A program made the translations under genes and the position numbers. A stretch of DNA of 64,000 nt from Ianthella basta (lineage: Eukaryota > Porifera > Demospongiae > Verongiida > Ianthellidae): contig OZ025883.1 of NCBI GenBank assembly GCA_964019415.1, forward strand, positions 2,518,086 to 2,582,085, in the 5' to 3' direction. This document shows positions 50,369-60,973 of the stretch, piece by piece. Position 1 is the first letter of the stretch; each line of letters starts with the position of its first letter. The notes under the pieces were generated by a model. The model did not search any database and was not told where the DNA came from. It worked only from the letters and a program-made list of their open reading frames with translations.

Positions 50369-52035
50369 ATGGTGGAATTGAGTTGTGATGTGGGTGACTG
50401 GGTGGCATCAGGCTACTGCGTCGCCACGTATGTGCTTGTTGCCGTAGTAGTTATCCTGGTCCTGCTCTTCACAGTGGCCATTGGCTGCAGTGTCTGTCTC
50501 TGTTGCAAGGCATATCGTTTCAGGTTCACAAGGTGTTCTTGTAAAGTAATCCATTGTCTTTGCTGCAGTTGCGAAATTAAGGAAGCTCAACCAGAACAAG
50601 GTAAGCCGTACGTATTGTCATACACAGACTGTTTGTTGTTGCAGTTTAGCCACACAGGGCCTGGGCGTTTAGCTATGATGCAGGGACTAGGTAAATTTAT
50701 ATCCCTAACATTTGGAACCCCTTATCAGAAGCACAGGCTAATCTAAGGCAGAAGTAGATGTTTTTTAGCTAGCCTGACTGCAAACTGTCAAATATATTCT
50801 CTAATTCAGTGGTAGATAGACTTGTGTGGAACCATAGATCTATGGACATTGGTGGAACAGTTACAGCTAGCTATGTGTAGTTGGTCTTCATAGGGTGGGT
50901 CAGATAGGGTCAGAGGTGGGTCAGGATCAGCATTGGGCTCCTGGGATCTGTGTACGTAGTTTGTTGTTGCCAGTTTTGGGTTTGCCCTATGTGATTCGCA
51001 TGTGTCTTTCTCTCCTCGTACACGTTCATGGATCTGGTGGGTTGATATCTGTGAGGAGGATGGGATTATGCATGACTATTGGGGTTGCAATGTGTTTATG
51101 GATTTATTCACCTAGCTGTGTCTGGTGGCTCGGTGGGGGTTAAGTTGTGTGTAAGGATGGACTGCTGATGAATGTTTTTTCAGGTGGGTATGATTTGGTA
51201 GCTTGAGGCTATACATTATACCCCTTACCTTGTTCAGACACCATTAGAAACTGCAGCAAGTCCAAGTGTTTTCTACAGAGTATAGATAATAATTGCAATG
51301 TTACACTGCTGTATGTTAGAAGTATTTAGGTTGGCGTTAGTGATGTGCCTTATTCAGTGGTCCTTGTATTAAACCATGATTAATGTATTTGCAGGTGCAC
51401 CGCCTACTGCTGAAGGCTTGACAAGGAGTGATGCCTCCTCAGGACACTACGAAAGAGTGGTAGTGCATGCTGAAGCACCTCGCAGCCATAGGAACCAAAG
51501 GCCAGAGCCACTGCCAAGGCCGCTTTCACCTGCCCGCGCTTCACTTCCTACCCATACTGGAGACACAGAGGATAGTGATGACGAACCAAAAGCCAGAACT
51601 GTATCTGTTGACAACAACTATATAGAAATTGTAGAACCTGACACAAGAACCAGTGGAGCTACAGCATCTAATGCAGTAAAGCAAAGTAGCACTGACAAGA
51701 AACAGGTGACCAAGGAAGAAGTGCAGCCATTTGGGTTCGAGAGACTATCAGCACCCGATGAAGATGATGACGTTCCTCTCCTGGGACATCCCGTCAACAA
51801 AGGTGGATACAAAAGCACTGAATACTTACAATCTCAGCCAACAAGGACTCTCCCAACTGCAACTGGCAGCAGTCTACCGCACAAGCGTGCACGTGTTTTG
51901 AATCAGAGGGAGGCTCATGATCACGTTGCTGGACACACCTCCCTCTTGCAAAGCAGTGATGCAGCTAGCAGTGATGACACATGTAGCAGCAACCCTGCAG
52001 CTGTGCACCCATTAAATCGCTCATCCCCAGCTTGA
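50369..52035 (+). CDS. Adaptor-like gene T2, copy A: single-pass membrane protein with phosphotyrosine-type tail
   Basis: Exon 1 50369-50600, exon 2 51395-52035, phase-1 intron, 290 aa. About 17 extracellular residues, one membrane span (about 18-39), then ten cysteines within residues 40-68 (CSVCLCCKAYRF, TRCSCKVIHCLCCSC), a likely palmitoylation region. The tail is hydrophilic and acidic with tyrosines in HYERVVVHAE, NNYIEIVEP, GGYKSTEYLQSQ, and an acidic dileucine-like DDDVPLLG; a Pro-rich stretch is RPEPLPRPLSP. No enzymatic or extracellular domain and no signal peptide. The design equals that of lymphocyte transmembrane adaptors (LAT, PAG, NTAL), but no sequence homology to them can be claimed. 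Paralog: T2-B. Confidence 0.75.
50601..51394 (+). other. T2-A intron
   Basis: No second gene seen. The sequence is well conserved with the T2-B intron (53883-54695), as expected from recent duplication. Confidence 0.5.
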
Positions 52036-52277
52036 GACTGCTTGATTATGAAACGGCTAGCTTTGTCTAGCACAGCGAGATGGCGGCATACTGTTGCTAA
52101 CTATTCACTGTATTGGTTAAGAGAGACACACATGCAATTAGTGAAATATGCAGTTATATGTCGTGTGTAGCATCTTATGGTGATTCATTATGTCAGTTTT
52201 TGGACGTGTGTTTTTATGAATAGATCGATCTGTGTTTTGTATGGATTTATTATTATCCCACCGCCATCAACAATAAA

Positions 52278-52590
52278 ATGGCCAGCCTTAGGAATGTCTT
52301 GGGGAATGTAGAGTCAGAGTGCCGTGATTGTCTTCTTGGTTCAGAGCTTGTCCTTTGTGTTACAGGCCTTATTTTCCTGTATGTGATTTTGCTTACTATC
52401 TGCACGTGTTTTCTGTTTCGACGACTGCGGTGGTATAAAAGAAACATGGGAAGGGAGGCGCCTCTAGCTAGGTACCGGGTCAACATTGTCTGCCCACCAA
52501 AAAGAGCATGTTCTGTGGCTCGAGCTGATGTGCTGCTGCTTTGGCTATAAATTAGTTCCAACAACTGAAGAGAACCGTGAACAATTGGGT
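52278..52590 (+). pseudogene. Adaptor-like gene T3, copy A: exon 1 only, frameshifted
   Basis: Starts ATG 52278 and matches T3-B exon 1 (ECRDCLLGSELVLCVTGL, RRLRWYKRN). After ACSV it has 4 extra bases (GGCTCGAGC versus GGAGC near 52517), which shift the frame and end the protein at 52550 before the Cys cluster. Its tail exon is absent, since the duplication ends before it. A truncated membrane-only product is possible. Confidence 0.7.
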
Positions 52591-52794
52591 AAGCAGGGCA
52601 AAGCAATGAAGAGCCTCACAAATAGAGATAAGGTGATAGTAACATGTACATACAATAACAGCACAAGCATGTACGTGTGATTCAACGTGCAGTTGTAGAA
52701 GCTCGAGCTATATTCATAGTGATGATACTGCACTAACCATCTTATGGGAGGATAGTTGTTGCTTACATAAAGATAGGCAAAAGCTTAGTCTGCG

Positions 52795-53503
52795 TTATTC
52801 ATAATTGTGTGATGAGAAGAAGAGGGATGAATGCTTTTGGCTATGAACTAGACTGTGGTCAGTGGTCCCAATACTGCCATATCTAGGCTGTGGTAGTTTG
52901 TAAGGTCTAGGGCTTTGGTGTCTTGTGCTTGGAGGTGCACCTGCATGCCTCCTCCCATGCCCAGCACTAGGGCCAGGCACACTAAAGATTACTCTGTCAG
53001 GATTTGCATACTCGTATGCAGCACTGTCTGAGAGCTCAGTCCCTGTATTCCGACTACGAGCTCGATGTCTGCCAACACCACCTGCAGAAGTTGCTGGAGA
53101 ATTTGTAGGGATGGCTCCTAGAAAGCAGCAGTGGAGGAATGCATGTAAGCAGTACTGTACAGTAACAACCATTAGCTGTCGAATCAGAACGTAGCTATAA
53201 GTAGGTAGATGAACGCACTAATGCGATTGAGAAAATTACCCCGGTATTAAACCGACTGTATCTATTGAATGCCTTTTTAGTGCTAGTGGGCTAGAAACGT
53301 GGCTGTTGCAGTGCCTAACCTTCTGGCTGAGGCAATGGTCGAAACTTTCTGGACTCGACCTCGCAGCAAAAGCACTTGCATATTCCCTCAGAGAAACAGT
53401 TATGACACGTACATTCAACCCGTTTGCCGCACAATCTGCAGCAAAGGGCGACCATGCAAGGAACAGGAGAGCACAGAACCCCAGCAGGAAACAGCGATAT
53501 CAT
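52795..53503 (-). CDS. Adaptor-like gene T1, copy B: 3'-truncated by the duplication junction
   Basis: Exon 1 53503-53320, exon 2 53117-52795, about 168 aa. Same short hydrophobic start and Cys cluster (CCRLCGKRVECTCHNC, CKCFCCEVES) as copy A. The tail begins in frame (GAIPTNSPATS, AYEYANPDRV, PRPYKLPQPRYGS) and then runs across the duplication junction into unrelated sequence, so it lacks the Pro-rich SH3-ligand part. The tyrosine motif YEVP of copy A is YKLP here. Possibly expressed as a short form, or non-functional. Confidence 0.5.
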
Positions 53504-53674
53504 TTCGGCACGGAGGCATTGACAGAGGAATCATGTGACCCGTACTATAATCATCCATGACGTAAACCTCAAAGGGTGGTGGTTTCCCTCGGGATGTCCC
53601 TTCGCTAAAAGTCATATGACCCCGCGTTTTTAGGGCAGCTCTCTCTTGATCAGTGTTTGCAAATCGCAATAGAA
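53504..53674. promoter_or_regulatory. Bidirectional promoter of T1-B and T2-B
   Basis: 171 bp between divergent ATGs. The GGGATGTCCC word (53591-53600) and AAAGTCATATGACCCC are retained, while about 30 bp around the GTGTATATAAACC stretch of unit A are missing. Confidence 0.5.
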
Positions 53675-55342
53675 ATGAGTTGTTATTCAGAGCCATTCTG
53701 CGTCACCACGTATGTGTTTGTTGCCGTAATAGTTCTCCTGGTCCTGCTCTTCACAGCGGCCATTGCCTGCAGTGTCTGTCTCTGTTGCAAGGCATATCGT
53801 TTCAGGTTCACAAGGTGTTCTTGTAAAGTAATCCATTGCCTTTGCTGCAGTTGCGAAATAAAGGAAGCTCAACCAGAACACGGTAAGCCCGTGCGTATTG
53901 GCATACACAGGCTGTTGGTTGTTACAGTTTAGCCACACAGGGCTTAGGCTTTTAGCTATGATATCGATGCAGGGACTAGGTAAATTCATATCCCTAACAT
54001 TTGAAACCCCTTATCAGAAGCAAAGGATAATCTAAGGCAGAAGTAGGTGTTTAGCTAGCCTGACTGCAAACTGTCAAATATTCTCTAATTTGGAGGTAGA
54101 TAGACTTGTGTGAAACCATAGATCTATGGACATTGGTGGAACAGTTACAGCTAGCTATGTGTAGTTGGTCTTCATAGGGTGGGTCAGATAGGGTCAGAGG
54201 TGGGTCAGGATCAGCATTGGGCTCCTGGGATCTGTGTACATAGTTTGTTGTTGCCAGTTTTGCCCTGCGCGATTTGCATGTGTCTTTTTCTTCCCGTATA
54301 CATACATGGATCTGGTGGGTTGATATCTGTGAGGAGGACAGGATTATGCATCACTATTGGGGTTGCAAATGTGTTTATGGGTTTATTCACCTGCATCTGT
54401 CTGGTGGCTGGTGCCTAGGTGGGAGTTAGTTGTGTGTAAGGACTGCTGAGTGTTTTTTCAGGTGGGTATGGTTTGGTTGCTTGAGACTACATTATACCCT
54501 TTGCCTTGTTCAGGCACCATTAGCAACTGCAGCAAGTCCAAGAGTTTTCTACAGAGTATAGACAGTAATTGCAATGTTACACTGCTATATGTTAGAAGTA
54601 TTTAGGACCGGGAAGGTTGGCGTTAATGATGTGCCTTATTCAGTGGTCCTTGTACAGAATTTCACTGTATTATACCATAATTGATGTACTTGCAGGTGCA
54701 CCGCCTACTGCTGGAGGCCAGTCAGGGAGCGCTAGTGCTGCCTCCTCAGGACACTATGAAAGAGTAGTAGTGCATGCTGAAGCACCTCGCAGCCTTGGGG
54801 ACCGAAGGCCAGAGCCACTGCCAAGGCCGCTTTCACCTGCCCGCGCTTCACTTCCTACCCATACTGGAGACACAGAGGATAATGATGACGAACCAAAAGC
54901 CAGAACTGTATCTGTTGACAACAACTATATAGAAATTGTAGAACCTGACACAAGAACCGGTGGAGCTACAGCATCCAATGCAGTAAAGCAAAGTAGCACT
55001 ATCAAGAAACGGGTGACCAAGGAAGAAGTGCAGCCATTTGGGTTCAAGAGACTATCAGCACCCAATGAAGATGATGGCGTTCCTCTCCTGGGACATCCTG
55101 TCAACAAAGGTGGATACAAAAGCACTGAATACTTACAATCTCAGCCAACAAGGACTCTCCCAACTGCAACTGGTAGCAGTCTACCGCACAAGCGTACACG
55201 TGTTTTGAATCAGAGGGAGGCTCATGATCACGTTGCTGGACACACCTCCCTCTTGCAAAGCAGTGATGCAACTAGCAGTGATGACACATGTAGCAGCAAC
55301 CCTGCAGCTGTGCACCCGTTAAATCGCTCATCCCCAGCTTGA
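53675..55342 (+). CDS. Adaptor-like gene T2, copy B: single-pass membrane protein with phosphotyrosine-type tail
   Basis: Exon 1 53675-53882, exon 2 54696-55342, phase-1 intron, 284 aa. Same plan as T2-A: short ectodomain (shorter and more diverged: MSCYSEPFCVTT), one membrane span, identical Cys cluster (CSVCLCCKAYRF, CLCCSCEIKEA), tail with HYERVVVHAE, NNYIEIVEP, YKSTEYLQSQ and PLPRPLSP. Substitutions against T2-A concentrate in the ectodomain and the start of the tail, while Cys and Tyr motifs are unchanged. The dileucine context is DDGVPLLG. Frame intact. Confidence 0.75.
53883..54695 (+). other. T2-B intron
   Basis: No separate gene seen; similar to the T2-A intron. Confidence 0.5.
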
Positions 55343-55582
55343 GACTGCTTGATTATGAAACGGCTAGCTTTGTCTAGCACAGCGAGATGGCGGCATACTG
55401 TAGCTAACTATTCACTGTATTGGTTAAGAGAGACACACATGCAATTAATGAAATATGCAGTTATTTGTGTTGTGTAGCATCTTATGGTAATTCATTATGT
55501 CAGTTTTTTGGACGTGTGTTTTTATGAATAGATCTGTGTTTTTGTAAGGGTTTATTATTATCCCACCGCCATCAACAATAAA

Positions 55583-56877
55583 ATGGCCGGCCCATTTGGG
55601 GATGACTCGGGGAATGTAGAGTGCCGTGATTGTCTTCTTGGTTCAGAGCTTGTTCTCTGTGTTACAGGCCTTATTTTCCTGTACGCGATTTTGATTACCA
55701 TTTGCACGTGTTTTCTGTTTCGACGACTGCGGTGGTATAAAAGAAACACGGGAAGGGAGCCACCTCTAGCTAGGTACCGGGTCGACACTGACTGCCCGCC
55801 AAAAAGAGCATGCTCTGTGGAGCTGATGTGCTGCTGCTTCGGCTGTAAATTAGTTCCAACGACTGAAGAGAATCGCGGACCATTGGGTAAGCAGGGCAAA
55901 GCATTGCAGAGCCTCACAAATAGAGATAAGGTGATAGTAACATGTACAGACGGTAACAGCACAAGCATGCATTATTAAACATGCAGCTGTGAAAGCTCGA
56001 GCTATATTCATAGTGATAATACTGCACTAACCATCTTATGGGAGAATAGTTGTTGCTTACATGTGGATAGGCTTGGTCTGTGCTATTGTGTGATGAGGGA
56101 CGAATGCTTTTGGCTATGAACTAGTGTTTGTGCATTATATGTGTGGCCAGCAACTCTGTAGATTTACTTTGAGTACGATGCAGTGTCATAGCTTGAAACA
56201 TGGTTATATCTACTTCCTTAGTTGGTACAGGGCCTCCCGCCAGTGCAGATGGAGTTGGTGTAGGGAATGGATACGAGAGGGTGGTGAGCCACAGAGTGGT
56301 CAAGCCGGATGACTACTACATCGTGCCTGAGGGCTCTAATGGTATCGGTCCAAGACGAACTGAAGACTCTGGAGCTAGCAACATCTATGAGGAGATACCA
56401 GATCGCCGCAACTTTAGTAGATATGCCACTCCAGAACAGAGCTCAGGTCTGTCTGGTGCTTACACAACTGTGTTGCACAGTGGTGCCACCAGTCAGCGTG
56501 TCTCTGTGAAGTCAGGCCTGAGTAGTAGTGTGAGCTATTCTGGTGTTATGAGCAACCAAGGTGTTGCTAGGCCGGCACCTAGACTGGATGCAGCTGGGCA
56601 GAATGGGATAGACGAGGACAATACCGGGTCTACTTTTGTTGAGAGTGAATACCAGCCTCTCCTGTCTGGTGGAGCACAGAGGACAGCTACTTACACTGAC
56701 CTTCACGAGGAGTGCAGGCCCACACAAGCAGAGTCACTTCCTGTCTCCGTACCCACAGGAGGCGGAGTTAAGATGAAGGAACTTGTTGCGGGAGAGAGTG
56801 CCACAGACGATGAAGCTCCCCTTGTCCCCCGAAAGTACCACACAGTTGGGAGTACCAGGGAGAAACCCCACACTTAG
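55583..56877 (+). CDS. Adaptor-like gene T3, copy B: intact transmembrane adaptor with YEEI motif
   Basis: Exon 1 55583-55886, exon 2 56222-56877, phase-1 intron, 319 aa. About 22 extracellular residues with two Cys, one membrane span (about 23-46), a basic stop-transfer RRLRWYKRN, then a Cys cluster (ELMCCCFGCK). The tail is tyrosine-rich: GYERVVSH, DDYYIVPEG, NIYEEIPDR (near residue 157), GAYTTVLH, SYSGVMS, SEYQPLLSG, TYTDLHEE, KYHTVGS. YEEI is the classic high-affinity ligand of Src-family SH2 domains once phosphorylated; YTTV and YTDL resemble ITIM/ITAM half-motifs. No catalytic domain. Motif YERVVxH is shared with T2. Likely a membrane scaffold for SH2 proteins (inference). Confidence 0.75.
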
Positions 56878-57860
56878 GCCCAGCACTGAACACCACCTTT
56901 CTACACACACAGCTGCCAACGTAATCTTGCTAATTAGCTCGAAACAATTAAATATCATGGTGGAATATATACAGTGTGTCTACACACTTTAATTACTCAA
57001 TTGTGTTAAAGAGATTCATTGCTGTGCGTTGATACTGTAATGACAGTTACCGGAGCAGATTTCAGTTGAGGTTCATTAATGGCAATAAGATGCTTTAATT
57101 GGTAAAATGTATGTGAATCTTCATTAATTAGTTGACACAAAACATAGAATTGTGCAACAAGGCTATGGAAGTGAGGGGGAATCTGGAATATGTGAAATTT
57201 ATAATTATGTTTGTACGAAGAGCTTGTTTATAGTTTTTAATTAAAATGATGAAAGGGATAGAATGCATACAGCATTCAGGTTACCTGATGTGGTGGTAGG
57301 GGTTTGACAAGGGATTGATGGATGTGGTAGGCAGTTTACAAGAGCTAGGTTGAAGGGGAGGTATTAAACGACTAAATAGTGTGTTACTATTAGTGTAACT
57401 ATAGGGTGTATTCATGAGTTAGAGGTGAGCCTAATGATCCAGTCATGTTCTATAGCCAGCAGTCCATGCAGGTTGGTGCTGTTGGGTAGACTAGTATATG
57501 CAGTGCCAGCCCAGGCTTCACACCCCTCTGCATGGAGACAAGTGCCAACAACTTCCTTCACAGCTCCATGCACAGCCTCCACTGAATTTGCTTGGTACTC
57601 CACTGAGGAATATTAACACATACACCACATGCACAAGTTGTACATGCAAGTGTGTGTATATGTTGTAGATAGGCTGTAGCATACAGTCACACAGCTCCTT
57701 GCCCTGGTTGTGATGAGCATGTGCACTACACAATCAATGTGACATTATGTACATGAGTGCAGCATTGGAATAACAGGATTGCGTGCATTCAGAACCCGCC
57801 TGCAGAATGCTGTCCTGGAATGGAAGTTGCATCAGAATACGCCATCCCAATACGATTTTC
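56878..57860. other. 3' flank of T3-B; no supported gene
   Basis: AT-rich. A 63-codon - strand frame at 57412-57603 has no recognisable domain and was not accepted as a gene. Confidence 0.4.
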
Positions 57861-58044
57861 AGTGGAACCTGTCTAAGACAGCCACCTGTCACCCAGTCCC
57901 CAGTTGTAACTGACCTTTATAGACAGGTGGCTGCTTTACACAGGTAGACTGCAATGTATTAGTGCTATTTGGGGCCAGAGAGGGTGGCTGATAATAAGAG
58001 GTGACTGTCTTACAAAGTGACCATCATAGACAGGTTCCACTGTA
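57861..58044. mobile_element. MITE-like palindromic repeat (CAGTGGAACCTGTCTAAG family)
   Basis: Starts CAGTGGAACCTGTCTAAGAC and ends ATAGACAGGTTCCACTGTA, giving inverted termini. Internal TGACCTTTATAGACAGGTGG matches the family at 20511-20870. About 184 bp, no coding capacity. Confidence 0.8.
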
Positions 58045-58557
58045 CTACTATTATTATTTATAACAAATTTTCCCCATATTCCCAGCAACCCTTACCCTCT
58101 TTACATAAACACACTCCCCGATGTGCAATGATTTACAGTTAAATGCTGTGTGACTTCCAGCTACATGGATGTTTCAAGTGATCATGACCAATGACAATCG
58201 AGTCACTGTTGAGACTCTTAACCACAAAAGTGCGTCTTAGGCAGCCGAAACTATTGCAGCCACACAAAAACTTTCCACATCTACTGTAACACAGGCCAAG
58301 ATTGCCGGGCACATCAATACAGCTGTCAATGGGTAACATTTAAAGTCACTGCACAACAATGTTTTATAATTAAAATTGTATAAAACTGCAAAACAAGAAA
58401 GATGAGGTTGTAGGAAACAGGCTGGGACTGTTAACACCAGTACATGTGAAGGTAATGGTATACACACATGTACAAGGTTCGGTATACGATAAGTACATAC
58501 ATTCACATGAGGCAGAGTTAACACGTTGTTCTCTGTACACCAAAGTACGTACTCCTG
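58045..58557. other. No gene seen
   Basis: No coding signal or recognised repeat; 3' flank of the small - strand ORF on the right. Confidence 0.4.
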
Positions 58558-58875
58558 TTACTGCTCACGACAGTGCACAGATGAGGGGTACAGCTGTGAG
58601 TCTCCACTGCATTGGGGTGCTGGATTAGGCGGGCTTTGTCTGTCGGTGTCGTCACGGTGGTACGTCCTGGTGACAGGTTGAGGTTGGGTTTGGTCGTAAG
58701 GGATGCCTAACAGCAGACACGTCCACCACGACATTCCCTCCACGCTGCCCCGCTTCTCGACCGTGTTGTACGAGGATGGTGGCGCTCGTTTCCTCGAAAT
58801 GACGACCCTGACGTCATCAACTCGGCTAAAGTGTTCACCGGCCGCGGATGCAGGCCTGGGAGTGGAGGCGGCCAT
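58558..58875 (-). CDS. Hypothetical small protein, 105 aa
   Basis: Starts ATGGCCGCC at 58875 in a good initiation context (AAAATGG) and shares a CpG-rich divergent promoter with the metallophosphoesterase gene (169 bp between start codons). N-terminal half is Ser/Pro/Arg-rich (VVISRKRAPPSSYNTVEK), then a short hydrophobic WWTCLLLGI and a Pro/Gln-rich, charged C-terminus. No family recognised. Could be one exon of a longer gene, or a non-coding divergent transcript. Confidence 0.35.
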   Translation of the reverse strand: MAASTPRPASAAGEHFSRVDDVRVVISRKRAPPSSYNTVEKRGSVEGMSWWTCLLLGIPYDQTQPQPVTRTYHRDDTDRQSPPNPAPQCSGDSQLYPSSVHCREQ

Positions 58876-59043
58876 TTTGTTTTGACATCCGTTCGCGATC
58901 GCTCAAACATTTTTTAGTACAAGGAACTACACGCGATAATGCGTATAATAACGTGTCTTTGCTCCTTGATCGGCTCACGGAAGTACTAGTATACGTAGCT
59001 AGATAAATGATCTGATCGATCGCGAGCTGCGTCCAGCCTTTTC
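58876..59043. promoter_or_regulatory. Divergent promoter, hypothetical ORF / metallophosphoesterase
   Basis: CpG-containing spacer between head-to-head start codons. GGCGGCCATTTTG (58866-58878) overlaps the - strand ATG and resembles a YY1 site, like those upstream of XRN1 and rootletin. Confidence 0.4.
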
Positions 59044-60687
59044 ATGTCAGGGATGTCCCTTAGATCTAGAGTTACTTGCAATAGGTGCGTGTTAGTAACG
59101 CTCCTTTTATCATTGGGATGGGTTTATTTTACAGAAGTTCTCATTTATCCATTTTACTCCACTTTCATTTGGGACACTCACAATGACACTGTACCCAATG
59201 ACTCTTTAAGAGTGTTAGCTATCACTGATTTACACATCATGTGCACCATGTCTGCCGTTGAGCCATGGATAGCTAGGTGGGACGCAGACAGATACCTCAA
59301 GAAGAACTTGGATCAAGCTATTGCGGTGTTTGAGCCGCACGTTGTGCTCATTCTGGGCGATGTGTTTGATCAGGGCTACAATGCCAACTCAAAGGAGTGG
59401 GTCGACTACCTCGCTTGCCTGCGGCACATAGTGGCTCTTCCCAAAAAGGTGAAGTTCATGTCCACTGTAGGGGACAATGACATTGGGGGTGAGGGGCCTG
59501 AGCCTATCAGCAGCCGAGTGGTGGAGAGGTACCGTGTCAAGTTTGGCGAGATGAACAGTGTGACTGTGATTGAAAACATTGCTTTCATAAAGGTAAGCGT
59601 TCTGTGGGCCGTGTGGATGCATGAACCACTGTATCATGTTCATGTATTTTTGCTTCTATTGATTGTGTGACCGTCACCAATGGCAACATTCAACCACACT
59701 GTGATGACAGGTATATAGTAGTTACGTACTGAGCGGGAGCAGAAGTGTTAATAAAATCCCAAAGGTGGGATATTTCAACCCGCAAGTCTTTGTAAGACAG
59801 ATATCGTCATGTCAAAATGTCCTGCATCTGAGATTTCCTTGACAGTTGTGTTTCTTCTCAGTACGTGATTAACGTTGGGTTGTTTAAAGTAGCTACATGT
59901 ATGGGCCTCTACAGTGCCATGAGTAGTATTGTGAACCTTATGATTGCAGTAGGTGATTGATTTAGTTATATTTATGCACTTTTTAGTCGTGGTGTGTTCC
60001 AGCTTTGCTTTTCATCACAGCCTGGATGTTCAGTCAGCATGTCTTCTACTGACACCTTATAGCCTTCTCCGTCTATTAGTAGCACACTCTAAACAACCAT
60101 TTGCCGTGTGGTCCTGTTCTGTCCTGCTCAGGTGAACACTATTCCTCTTCTTCGTTCCTCGCCAATCAGCAAGGATGAAGTTGAAGCACGTCATGAGGTG
60201 GAATCATTTGTGGAGGCAGCTGAAATGGAGCTTCAACAGTTAAAGGATGTTCACACCAAAGTCATGTTCACACATGTGCCCTTGCAGTACTTGGGAGCAA
60301 GGAATCATCTGACAGCCGTTGTCACTAGGCTACAGCCCAGCTATTATCTCGCTGGGCATGTGCACAAGTGAGAAATGTGTGTGCTTGTCTGTTCATGTGT
60401 CTGTTCAGGTGTGTGCATGTGGGCGGTTGTGCAGAAGGACTTGAGATGTATAATTTTGCTGCCCGTGTGTCATTGTATACTACATTGCCCTCCCTCTTTG
60501 CTTGCTAAGTGGCTGTATGCCCTAACTGTATATTTAGCTAAAGGTGCCCCTCCTCCTCCCCGCCCCTCACAGGTACATGCACCAGGTCTATGGCACTGGT
60601 GCCACTCAGCTGGAGGAGTATGTCATTCCCACCTGTAACTATCGAATGGGACAGTCTAAGATGGGAGTCGCTGCTGTGCAAATTGGT

Positions 60688-60742
<55 letters not shown>

Positions 60743-60900
60743 CGTGTGTGTGTGCGTGTGTGTGTGTGTGCGTGCGTGTGTGTGTGTTTGTGCGTGCGTG
60801 TGTTTGTGTGTGCGTGCGCGCGCGTGTGTGTTTGTGCGTGCGTATTTGTGCGTGCGTGTGTGTGTGACACTGTGTGTGCATGTGTGTGTGTGACACTCAG

Positions 60901-60973
<73 letters not shown>

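Larger units (their letters stand above)
49520..52849. repeat. Tandem duplication of the adaptor cluster, unit A
   Basis: Unit A (about 3.33 kb) repeats as 52850-56130. Junction near 52850: unit A ends GGCTATGAACTAG and unit B starts with CAGTGGTCCCAATACTGCC, matching 49518. Each unit holds the T1 exon 1 and tail start, all of T2, and T3 exon 1. Confidence 0.88.
52850..56130. repeat. Tandem duplication of the adaptor cluster, unit B
   Basis: Second unit; collinear with 49520-52849. It keeps an intact T3 because the single T3 tail exon lies just to its right. Confidence 0.88.

Noticed and set aside
57412-57603. 63-codon - strand frame
   Set aside because: No recognised domain, no partner exons and no promoter features; left as unassigned sequence.
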